From CAZSDU01 sp963662525 (lineage in GTDB: Bacteria > Bacteroidota > Bacteroidia > Bacteroidales > FEN-979), in assembly GCA_963662525.1 (NCBI GenBank), contig OY759717.1, positions 310,001 through 374,000 on the forward strand: DNA of 64,000 nt, given 5' to 3'. The notes beneath the pieces are model-generated. The model worked only from the letters and a program-made list of their open reading frames with translations. It was not told the DNA's origin and searched no databases. Position 1 is the stretch's first letter. Each line of letters begins with the position of its first letter. Both the position numbers and the translations under genes were made by a program. This document shows, one piece after another, positions 35,631 through 43,033 of the stretch.

Positions 35631-37822
35631 AAAGTTTTCCATTTTTTCACCAGCATGATTCCACCGACTGTGGCCCTGCCTGCCTTCAGATGATTGCCAG
35701 GTACTATGGAAAAAGAATCAGCCTGGAATCCCTGCGCATCAAATGCCATGTTACCAGGGATGGAACCTCCCTCCTCAGTCTCAAGGAAGCTGCAGAAACA
35801 CTTGGATTGAAAGCCCTTGGTGTAAAGATCAGTTTTACCCAGTTGGTTCATGAAATGCCCTTGCCCTGCATAGTTCATTGGGATCAACGCCATTTTGTCG
35901 TTGTTTATGCTTACAAACGTTTGAAGGGCAGACATATTCTCCTGGTAGCTGATCCGGCACATGGAAAAATCAAACTAGGAGAAAAGGAATTTCTGAGTTC
36001 CTGGATTTCCCGGAATGATGAAATTGATAGCGGTTACTGCCTTGCACTTGAAACAAGTCCGGAATTTCAGGAACTCAAAGAAGAGCAGAAAAAATTTAAT
36101 TCTTCCCGATTTTTCTTTTCATACTTTCATCCACACCGGAAACAAATGCTGAAGCTGGCTGCCGGTATGCTACTTGGAAGTTCGATACAGCTTGTATTTC
36201 CTTTTCTTACCCAGGCCATCGTTGATCAAGGGATTAAATATAATGATCTGAACTTCATAACCCTTGTTCTCCTGGGACAATTGGTTTTGTTTTTAGGTCT
36301 AGGCAGTGTTGAGTTCATCAGGGGAAGGATATTACTTCACCTCAGTACTCGCATAAATATCTCATTGATTGCCGGATTTCTGGTTAAAATCATGAAACTT
36401 CCACTTGGTTTTTTTAGCTCCAGGATGATTGGCGATCTGATGCAACGCATTAATGACCATCACCGCATTCAGTCTTTTTTAACAGTAAGCTCACTGAACA
36501 TTTTATTCTCGGCCGTCAGCTTTCTTGTTATGGGCATTGTGCTGCTATTTTATAACGGACTAATTTTTCTGGTTTTTCTTATCAGCAGCCTGCTCTATAC
36601 CCTTTGGATCTACTTTTTTATGAAACGCAGACGGGAACTGGATTATTTACGATTTTCAAGGCTTTCCGAGAACCAGAATACCCTGATCCAGATGATTACT
36701 GGAATGCAGGAGATCAAACTGAATAATTGTGAAGAACAAAAGCAGAGAGAATGGAAAAATATCCAGGATAAGCTCTATAAATTAAGTATTAAAAGTCTTA
36801 CAATCAGCCAGTATCAGAGCCTCGGAGCCCTGATTTTCATCCGGACCAAAGATATTTTGATCACTTTTCTCTCGGCATCCCTGGTAATGAAAGGCGAACT
36901 TACCCTGGGCATGATGCTGGCTATCCAGTATATCCTCGGACAATTAAACAATCCCATCGAGCAAATGGTCAACTTTCTCAGGGAAGCCCAGGATGCCAGT
37001 ATAAGCATGGAAAGGCTCGAGGAAATCAACAAACATCCAGATGAAGAAGATACATCGGCAAGGAAAATTCAATTTCTTCCAGTCAATCGCAGTATTCATC
37101 TGACCAAACTTTCATTTCAATATGAAGGGCCTCACTCTCCCTGGGTTCTTCATCATCTGGATCTCGAGATTCCTGAACACAAGGTGACCGCTATCGTTGG
37201 CACCAGCGGAAGCGGCAAGACCACCCTGATTAAATTATTACTGGGTTTCTATCAACCTGTTGGCGGACATATTACCATTGGAGATATACCGGTATCTGAT
37301 ATTTCCTGCAGGTTCTGGAGATCGGTCTGTGGATCTGTTATGCAGGATGGATATATATTCTCTGATAGCATTGCCAATAATATTGCCCTTAGCGACAATC
37401 TTCCTGATAAGGCCAGGTTGAAGCATGCCTTGCATCTTGCAAACTTGCAGGAGTTTATTGACCTGATGCCCATGGGTCTGGATTCACGTATTGGCCAGGA
37501 TGGAAATGGAATCAGTGAAGGCCAGAAACAAAGGATATTGATAGCCAGGGCCGTTTACCGTAATCCGGAATATCTTTTTTTTGATGAAGCAACCAATGCC
37601 CTCGATGCGAATAATGAACGCATCATTATAGAAAATCTGAATGAATTTTTTAAGGGTAAAACCGTAATTATTGTGGCGCACAGACTGAGTACCGTGAAGA
37701 ATGCTGATCAGATCGTGGTCCTTGAAAAGGGAAAAATCATTGAAAAGGGAAATCATGAGAGCCTTACAAGAAAAAAAGGAGCATATTATGAATTGGTAAA
37801 AAACCAGCTTGATTTAGGATAA
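35627..37822 (+). CDS. C39 peptidase-containing ABC exporter
   Basis: A 731-residue exporter of the PCAT type that cleaves a double-glycine leader and exports the core. The C39 peptidase has the catalytic Cys in DCGPAC (about residues 12-17), the His in HFVVVY and the Asp in ADPAHG. Six helices follow (about 155-440), then an NBD with Walker A GTSGSGKTT, a signature ISEGQKQR (SEGQ instead of SGGQ, common in this subfamily), and Walker B YLFFDEATNALD. It should process the peptide encoded at 30193. It overlaps the permease gene by 4 bp. Confidence 0.93.
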   Translation: MKSFPFFHQHDSTDCGPACLQMIARYYGKRISLESLRIKCHVTRDGTSLLSLKEAAETLGLKALGVKISFTQLVHEMPLPCIVHWDQRHFVVVYAYKRLKGRHILLVADPAHGKIKLGEKEFLSSWISRNDEIDSGYCLALETSPEFQELKEEQKKFNSSRFFFSYFHPHRKQMLKLAAGMLLGSSIQLVFPFLTQAIVDQGIKYNDLNFITLVLLGQLVLFLGLGSVEFIRGRILLHLSTRINISLIAGFLVKIMKLPLGFFSSRMIGDLMQRINDHHRIQSFLTVSSLNILFSAVSFLVMGIVLLFYNGLIFLVFLISSLLYTLWIYFFMKRRRELDYLRFSRLSENQNTLIQMITGMQEIKLNNCEEQKQREWKNIQDKLYKLSIKSLTISQYQSLGALIFIRTKDILITFLSASLVMKGELTLGMMLAIQYILGQLNNPIEQMVNFLREAQDASISMERLEEINKHPDEEDTSARKIQFLPVNRSIHLTKLSFQYEGPHSPWVLHHLDLEIPEHKVTAIVGTSGSGKTTLIKLLLGFYQPVGGHITIGDIPVSDISCRFWRSVCGSVMQDGYIFSDSIANNIALSDNLPDKARLKHALHLANLQEFIDLMPMGLDSRIGQDGNGISEGQKQRILIARAVYRNPEYLFFDEATNALDANNERIIIENLNEFFKGKTVIIVAHRLSTVKNADQIVVLEKGKIIEKGNHESLTRKKGAYYELVKNQLDLG

Positions 37823-37841
37823 AAATGTAACAACTAACAGC

Positions 37842-38513
37842 ATGATAGAAACAGTTTCGCTGACAAAATTATTTTACACCGATGAAGTTGAGACCCTGGC
37901 TTTGAATAAAGTAAGCTTCTCTGTGAATTCAGGCGAATTTATTGCCATTATGGGACCCTCCGGCTGTGGAAAATCGACTTTACTGAACATTCTTGGTTTG
38001 CTTGACAAGCCAAGTTCAGGAGAATACCTTTTCCAGGGAAAAAATGTGGCCGGCCTGAATGAAAAACAAAGAACCCGTCTCAGGAAAGAAAAGATAGGAT
38101 TTATTTTCCAGAATTTCAACCTGATTGATGAATTATCAGTCTATGAAAATGTTGAACTTCCGTTAATTTACTTAGGCATTCCACCGAATGATAGAAAAGC
38201 CAGGGTAAATGAAACCCTAGAAAAATTAGGCATTCTAGCCCGACATCGATATTTTCCGATGCAAATCTCCGGAGGACAGCAGCAAAGGGTAGCCATTGCC
38301 AGGGCAGTGGTAATGAGACCAGCTCTGATTCTGGCCGATGAACCTACAGGGAACCTCGACTCAGCCCGTGGCGAAGAAGTTATGAACCTGCTCACCGAAC
38401 TTCATAGCGAAGGATCGACCATTATTATGGTGACCCATTCTCAGCGGGATGCAGAATTCAGTAACAGGATCGTAAACCTGTTTGACGGTCATATTATAAA
38501 CGAAAGGGTATGA
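37842..38513 (+). CDS. LolD/MacB-type ABC ATPase
   Basis: A 223-residue ATPase with Walker A GPSGCGKST, signature SGGQQQRVAIARA and Walker B LILADEPTGNLD, all typical of the MacB/LolD group. It follows the C39 exporter by 19 bp on the same strand and should energise the FtsX-type permease encoded at 33243. The pair would form a second exporter module in the peptide operon, separate from the C39 exporter. Ends 4 bp from the convergent kinase gene. Confidence 0.9.
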   Translation: MIETVSLTKLFYTDEVETLALNKVSFSVNSGEFIAIMGPSGCGKSTLLNILGLLDKPSSGEYLFQGKNVAGLNEKQRTRLRKEKIGFIFQNFNLIDELSVYENVELPLIYLGIPPNDRKARVNETLEKLGILARHRYFPMQISGGQQQRVAIARAVVMRPALILADEPTGNLDSARGEEVMNLLTELHSEGSTIIMVTHSQRDAEFSNRIVNLFDGHIINERV

Positions 38514-38517
38514 TTGA

Positions 38518-39870
38518 TTAAATTTTTATAACAAATACTGTTTTCCCTTCCCGGGATGACTGTATGTCGAGACTTCCACCATGAAGGCGAATGATCTGCC
38601 GGGAAAGACTCAGGCCTATCCCTGATCCTTTTTCCTTGGTCGTGAAAAACGGAACAAAAATATCTTCCAGCACACTATCTGGAATTCCTTGGCCATTATC
38701 TTCCACCTCTATGATCACATGATCCATTTGAGACTGTCCGCTTAAGCGGATCTTCGGTGAAGGATGGTCTGAAAAAGCTTCGATGGCATTTTTAACAAGG
38801 TTGATGATAACCTGTTCGAGCAATTTCCCGTCAGCCTGAAGAAGCAAAGATGGATGACATTCAACCTGTAGGTCAATTTTTGCTTCAGCAACCTGAAAAT
38901 CAAACAATAGTGCAATCTTGTGAAGTAGATCCTTGACATTGACTACCTCAAACATGGGTTTGGGAAGTCGGGTAACCTCCCGGTAATTCTGTACGAACTG
39001 AACCAGGCCATTTCCCCGGCCTTCAACAATATCAAGGCCTTTCAATGTTTTCATTATATTCTGCTGAGATATTTCATCAGGTGTTTTTACAATTCCTGTT
39101 TCCTTATTCCTGAACATGCGGGTGAGTGATGAAACCAGGGAGGTTATGGGTGTGATGGAGTTCATGATTTCATGGGTCAGAACACGGATTAAGCGCTGCC
39201 AGGATTCAATTTCTTTCTGCTCCAGTTCTGGTTTAATATTCTGAAGGGAAACCAGGTGAATGGTCTTTTCGTCGGTTTTAAAAAGGACCTTGCGGATAGC
39301 TAACTGAATCAATTCACCTTTGATAATGATGGGGATTACGTCTGTATGGTGCGAAGCCTGATGCAACAGATGATCGCTCAACCCTTCCTTGAAGCGATCG
39401 AGTTTCCTCAGATCATTGACCACATGTACATTAAAGATCCGCTTTGCTGCATCATTAAAAAACTCAACAATTCCACCGGAAGTAAAAGAAATCAAACCAA
39501 CAGCAGCATGATCGACCAGGGTTTTAAAATAATTATTCTGTATTTCATTCCTAACCCTGGCAGACTCAAGATTGTGATTGAGCCGGTTAAAATAATCGTA
39601 CATCCCGGCAAATTCATCCTTTCGTTTATTTCTGGTAAAGTTTGTGGTGACTTCCCCGCTAAGGTGTGCAACGAAAAAATCTTCCAATTTGGTGTTGATT
39701 TTATTCAGATATCGGATCAAAGAGATGACCTGATAAAGAAAAAAACCGGCAATTATAATGATCAGAGAAATATTCGGAAAGTAAAATATTGCCAGGAACA
39801 GTAACAAACTGGAAATTGCGATGAAAGATATCCGGATGATCAGGAAATAATAGTAATTCCTAGAGACCAT
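38518..39870 (-). CDS. Membrane sensor histidine kinase
   Basis: A 450-residue kinase with two N-terminal helices (about residues 10-30 and 32-50), a linker, a PAS-like domain (about 115-215), the phospho-acceptor motif LTHEIMNSITPI (about residues 233-244, H235) and a HATPase domain with NLVKNAIEA, DNGQGIP and GSGIGLSLS. It has little periplasmic sequence, so the signal may come from the membrane or cytoplasm. It overlaps the upstream response regulator gene by 11 bp; the two form a TCS convergent to the peptide operon. Confidence 0.9.
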   Translation of the reverse strand: MVSRNYYYFLIIRISFIAISSLLLFLAIFYFPNISLIIIIAGFFLYQVISLIRYLNKINTKLEDFFVAHLSGEVTTNFTRNKRKDEFAGMYDYFNRLNHNLESARVRNEIQNNYFKTLVDHAAVGLISFTSGGIVEFFNDAAKRIFNVHVVNDLRKLDRFKEGLSDHLLHQASHHTDVIPIIIKGELIQLAIRKVLFKTDEKTIHLVSLQNIKPELEQKEIESWQRLIRVLTHEIMNSITPITSLVSSLTRMFRNKETGIVKTPDEISQQNIMKTLKGLDIVEGRGNGLVQFVQNYREVTRLPKPMFEVVNVKDLLHKIALLFDFQVAEAKIDLQVECHPSLLLQADGKLLEQVIINLVKNAIEAFSDHPSPKIRLSGQSQMDHVIIEVEDNGQGIPDSVLEDIFVPFFTTKEKGSGIGLSLSRQIIRLHGGSLDIQSSREGKTVFVIKI

Positions 39871-41230
39871 ATTTTTTCATCTTGTTGTAAATGGTCTGAC
39901 GGGTGATCCCAAGTTCCTTGGCTGCGATTGAAAGGTTACCCATATTCCGCAACAAGGCCTTTCTGAGAATTTCCTTTTCATAATCATCGAAGGCAAGGGG
40001 AATATCTGTTGAAGGATGTTGAAAGGGAACTTTTTTCAGAAAAAGATCATCGGCCTTGATTATATTTCCTTCTGACAGGATCACGGCTTTTTCGATCGAA
40101 TGCTCAAGTTCTCGAATATTTCCGGGCCAGGGATAGCTTCTTAAAGCCGTCAGAGATTCCTTATTAAATGACATCTGTCCTCGTTCGTATTTGACGGTGA
40201 ATTTATCCAGAAAATAACCGGCCATCAAGTCGATATCATTCCCCCGTTCCCGCAGCGGAGGCATATCGATCTGTATGGTATTGATACGGAATAAAAGATC
40301 CTGGCGGAACAGACCTTCCATAACCATTTTTTCCAGGTTTTTATTGGTAGCACAGATCAGGCGAATATCAATGGGTATTACATTATTTGACCCCAGCGGA
40401 ATGATATGCCTTTCCTGAAGCACATTCAATATTTTTGTCTGCATGTTCAGGGATAAGTTTCCGATTTCATCGAGAAATAGCGTACTATGATTGGCCGATT
40501 CGAACCTGCCGACCCGGTCGGCCTTGGCATCGGTGAAAGCACCCTTTTTATGTCCGAACAATTCACTTTCAAACAAGGAAACCGGGATGGATGACATATC
40601 AACAGTGACCATTACCCCTTTTGATCTATCCGATAAGCGGTGAATTTCTTTAGCGATCAGTCCTTTTCCGGTACCATTCTCACCAGTAAGCAAAATATTG
40701 GCATCGGTATTGGATACTTTTTCAACAATTTCCATCACTCTTTTTATGGAAGGACATTCCCCTATAAAATCAGGAAATTGTTGTTCCAGGTCGGCAGCAG
40801 AATCAGCTGAATTGCTTTTAAGCTTTTTCAGCTCAATCGATGAATGCCGTAGTTTCAATCCGCCTTTCAGGGTAGCCAGCAATTTATCATTATCCCAGGG
40901 TTTCAGAACAAAATCGGTGGCTCCATATTTCATGGCTTTTACAGCCAGTTCAATGTCTCCGTAGGCTGTCATCATGATCACGCAAAGAGTAGGATCCAAT
41001 TTTATGATTTCGCCAAGCCAATAAATACCTTCATTCCCATTGTTGATCCCAGCCGTAAAATTCATATCAAGTAATACCAGATCGTAGGGAGTACTCTTCA
41101 GTGCGCCGGGAATTAAATTTGGATTAGTGAGTGCATCTACCTGATTGAATTCATCCTCCAAAAAGAACCGAAGTGCTTCAAGAATTTCCGGGTTATCTTC
41201 CACGATAAGTAAATTGCCTTGGGGAGCCAT
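39860..41230 (-). CDS. NtrC-family sigma-54 response regulator
   Basis: A 456-residue activator. The receiver domain has the acidic pair (VEDN) near residue 10 and the phospho-Asp in LVLLDMNF. The AAA+ domain has Walker A GENGTGKG, the sigma-54 contact loop as GAFTDA rather than GAFTGA, and Walker B LFLDEIG. The C-terminus is a Fis-type HTH (AAKELGITRQTIYNKMKK). GAFTDA occurs in other Bacteroidota activators. It is the first gene of the TCS operon and is divergent from the gene at 41404. Its likely targets are the sigma-54 promoters at 30108 and 41365. Confidence 0.93.
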   Translation of the reverse strand: MAPQGNLLIVEDNPEILEALRFFLEDEFNQVDALTNPNLIPGALKSTPYDLVLLDMNFTAGINNGNEGIYWLGEIIKLDPTLCVIMMTAYGDIELAVKAMKYGATDFVLKPWDNDKLLATLKGGLKLRHSSIELKKLKSNSADSAADLEQQFPDFIGECPSIKRVMEIVEKVSNTDANILLTGENGTGKGLIAKEIHRLSDRSKGVMVTVDMSSIPVSLFESELFGHKKGAFTDAKADRVGRFESANHSTLFLDEIGNLSLNMQTKILNVLQERHIIPLGSNNVIPIDIRLICATNKNLEKMVMEGLFRQDLLFRINTIQIDMPPLRERGNDIDLMAGYFLDKFTVKYERGQMSFNKESLTALRSYPWPGNIRELEHSIEKAVILSEGNIIKADDLFLKKVPFQHPSTDIPLAFDDYEKEILRKALLRNMGNLSIAAKELGITRQTIYNKMKKYGL

Positions 41231-41280
41231 GGTGTAAATATTTTTACCAAAATTAATAAAAGTGTAAAATTATTAAGCAC

Positions 41281-41303
41281 CACTGTCAAATTTTTTTACA
41301 CTT
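41281..41303. promoter_or_regulatory. Second candidate enhancer site, near-copy of the one at 30024
   Basis: CACTGT, an 11-bp spacer CAAATTTTTTT and ACACTT repeat the arrangement at 30024-30046: the spacer agrees at 10 of 11 bases and the right arm at 5 of 6, while the left arm agrees at 4 of 6. It ends 62 bp before the sigma-54-like -24 GG at 41365. A further AGTGTAAAATT half-site in the opposite direction lies at 41261-41271, nearer the regulator gene. Autoregulation is possible. Confidence 0.55.
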
Positions 41304-41362
41304 CTTTCAATAATTATTTAGCTTAATAATGCTATGTCGCTGATTATTAATCATATTCATTT

Positions 41363-41380
41363 TTGGTCTGTTTTTTGTTT
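41363..41380 (+). promoter_or_regulatory. Sigma-54-like promoter of the orphan gene
   Basis: TTGGTCTGTTTTTTGTTT has GG at 41365-41366 and, after 10 bp, GT at 41377-41378, one base short of the invariant -12 GC. The upstream inverted repeat lies at the same distance as at the peptide promoter, which raises confidence. Confidence 0.5.
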
Positions 41381-41403
41381 AAATAATATTAAAAATAACT
41401 GTC

Positions 41404-42165
41404 ATGATCTCAACTAGTATCCTTCTAATTGTTTTACAAATTATTCTTATTCTGATTGTCATATTCCAGATTTTCAGATTCCGGAAAATTGGTCTTTTTC
41501 TGCAAAGTAAGGATTTTTCCGACTGCAGTTCAGACTCTGGTAACAAGCAACTTACAGCAAACCTTAATCTGATCACTAACAAGGAGCATATGCGGTCGGC
41601 TGAAAACCGTACGGCCCTGATTGACTTTTTCACGCAATTAAATGAGTGGATCTGGGATGGGTTAAATATCGGGGTTCAGGATTATAACCACACAAATTAT
41701 TCTGAATTGAGCGGGAAGATCATTCATCTGAGGGAATATTATAACCGGGCAAATGTCTCATTCGGACGACTTCAGCTACTCATACAGGACGATAAAATTC
41801 TTAAGATCGGGTATGAAGCTATTCTGGAGGCTCTAAAACTTCATCATTTTGTTGAAACGACCCTAAAGAATTTTCAGCGGACTTTATCCTGGGAAAAAAG
41901 TCTGCTCGACAAAATCACATCCACGGATTATGATTTTTTCAGCATGACTCCAGATCTCACAGGCTTATATGAAAAACAAGCCAAAGAAACCGAAACCGAG
42001 CGTAAACAGATCTTAGATGGATACAATGAAAGGCATTGGGAATTATTCAATCCCGTGATCCGAAAAAGAAACGAATTCAGAGACCTGGCCAAACAAGAGA
42101 TTTCGGAAGAGAGGAAAGAAACCACCAACGGTCTGACACAAAATCGCTGGAACGAATTCTTCTAA
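41404..42165 (+). CDS. Membrane-anchored protein of unknown function in the sigma-54 regulon
   Basis: A 253-residue protein. One N-terminal hydrophobic helix (about residues 4-26) is followed by a largely helical, charged, cytoplasmic-looking region with no motif I recognise; residues 175-253 are rich in E, K and R and could form a coiled coil. It is divergent from the NtrC-type regulator and has a sigma-54-like promoter with an enhancer copy. I do not know its family. A role as an immunity, accessory or sensing partner of the peptide system is only a guess from position. Confidence 0.75.
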   Translation: MISTSILLIVLQIILILIVIFQIFRFRKIGLFLQSKDFSDCSSDSGNKQLTANLNLITNKEHMRSAENRTALIDFFTQLNEWIWDGLNIGVQDYNHTNYSELSGKIIHLREYYNRANVSFGRLQLLIQDDKILKIGYEAILEALKLHHFVETTLKNFQRTLSWEKSLLDKITSTDYDFFSMTPDLTGLYEKQAKETETERKQILDGYNERHWELFNPVIRKRNEFRDLAKQEISEERKETTNGLTQNRWNEFF

Positions 42166-42255
42166 TCAGATGAAAAACTGATCTCAATATCAGAAATAAT
42201 TATAACTTTATCATTTTTGATTATCTTAGAATTATTCATTTAATTCAAAACCAAG

Positions 42256-42669
42256 ATGCTAAAGATATATTTTGCCGGTTCGATCCGTGGTGGCCGTGAA
42301 GATATTGATTTATATAAGAAGATCATCCGGCATCTGCAACTCAAAGGAGAAGTATTAACCGAGCATATCGGGTATGGTGAAATCACCCCGGAAGGTGAAA
42401 CCGGATTGAGCGATTATGAAATATATTCCCGTGATTTACACTGGTTATCAATCTGCGATATTATTGTTGCAGAGGTGACCACACCAAGTCTAGGGGTCGG
42501 GTTTGAAATAGCGAAAGCGATTGGTTTAAAGAAAAAAGTGTTATGTATGTTCCGGATTCAGGATGAAAAAAAACTTTCAGCCATGATCAGCGGATGTCCT
42601 GATATTCTGATCAGGGAATACCAAACTTTCGAAGAGGCGATGCAAATAATTGACATGTGTATTATTTAG
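42256..42669 (+). CDS. DNPH1/Rcl-like 2'-deoxynucleoside 5'-phosphate N-hydrolase
   Basis: A 137-residue protein that closely resembles the DNPH1 (Rcl) subfamily of the nucleoside 2-deoxyribosyltransferase fold. The phosphate-binding segment FAGSIRGGRED opens the protein (residues 5-15). The catalytic Glu lies in DIIVAEVTTPSLGVGFE (about residue 77), and a SAMI segment follows near residue 113. The vertebrate enzyme hydrolyses the glycosidic bond of deoxynucleoside monophosphates, including modified ones such as 5-hydroxymethyl-dUMP. A nucleotide-sanitising or salvage role is likely here. The gene stands alone before two tRNA genes. Confidence 0.85.
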   Translation: MLKIYFAGSIRGGREDIDLYKKIIRHLQLKGEVLTEHIGYGEITPEGETGLSDYEIYSRDLHWLSICDIIVAEVTTPSLGVGFEIAKAIGLKKKVLCMFRIQDEKKLSAMISGCPDILIREYQTFEEAMQIIDMCII

Positions 42670-42701
42670 TTGAAAATAATACACATTCAGGGTAAAAAGA
42701 A

Positions 42702-42737
42702 CAAGGTTTCGCCAAGTTGACCTTCTAGAAACCCTTG
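42702..42737 (-). terminator. Possible terminator of the tRNA operon
   Basis: On the minus strand, CAAGGGTTTC and GAAACCTTG can pair with one bulged base, followed by TTCTTTTTA, just after tRNA-Pro. The loop is long (17 nt), so confidence is moderate. Confidence 0.4.
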
Positions 42738-42746
42738 ATTTTGCTG

Positions 42747-42822
42747 TCGGGGTAGCAGGATTCGAACCTGCGACCTCCTGCTCCCAAAGCAGGCGCGATG
42801 AACCGGGCTACGCTATACCCCG
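42747..42822 (-). tRNA. tRNA-Pro (anticodon TGG)
   Basis: The minus strand folds as a cloverleaf with acceptor stem CGGGGTA/TACCCCG and discriminator A, anticodon stem CTGCT/AGCAG around loop TTTGGGA, and a T-loop GTTCGAATC. No CCA is encoded. It lies 10 bp after tRNA-Ser on the same strand and is probably cotranscribed. Confidence 0.95.
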
Positions 42823-42832
42823 AAATAACTGG

Positions 42833-42919
42833 CGGAGAAGGGGGGATTCGAACCCCCGGTACAGTTTCCCGTACGACAGTTTAGCAAACTGTTGGTTTCA
42901 GCCACTCACCCACCTCTCC
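42833..42919 (-). tRNA. tRNA-Ser (anticodon GCT)
   Basis: The minus strand folds as a class-II tRNA of 87 nt with a long variable arm (GTACGGGAAACTGTAC), acceptor stem GGAGAGG/CTTCTCC with discriminator G, and an anticodon stem ACAGT/ACTGT around loop TTGCTAA. Confidence 0.95.
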
Positions 42920-42958
42920 AGCTGAACATTTTCCGGATTAATCCGGTCAATGGGGCTG

Positions 42959-42966
42959 CAAAATTA
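42959..42966 (-). promoter_or_regulatory. Bacteroidota -7 box for the tRNA pair
   Basis: The minus strand reads TAATTTTG followed by C, matching TAnnTTTG, 39 bp upstream of tRNA-Ser. Confidence 0.5.
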
Positions 42967-42996
42967 GAAAATCCTGCGGGTTTAGCAAAATATTTT

Positions 42997-43004
42997 TATT
43001 TTTG
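42997..43004 (+). promoter_or_regulatory. Bacteroidota -7 box for the dehydratase gene
   Basis: TATTTTTG matches TAnnTTTG, 29 bp before the start codon at 43034. Confidence 0.45.
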
Positions 43005-43033
43005 TTGCGTCAGGAACCTCTAAACCATACACT

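Noticed and set aside
41404..42165. Orphan gene as a RiPP immunity protein
   Set aside because: No immunity family resemblance can be seen; only co-regulation is supported.
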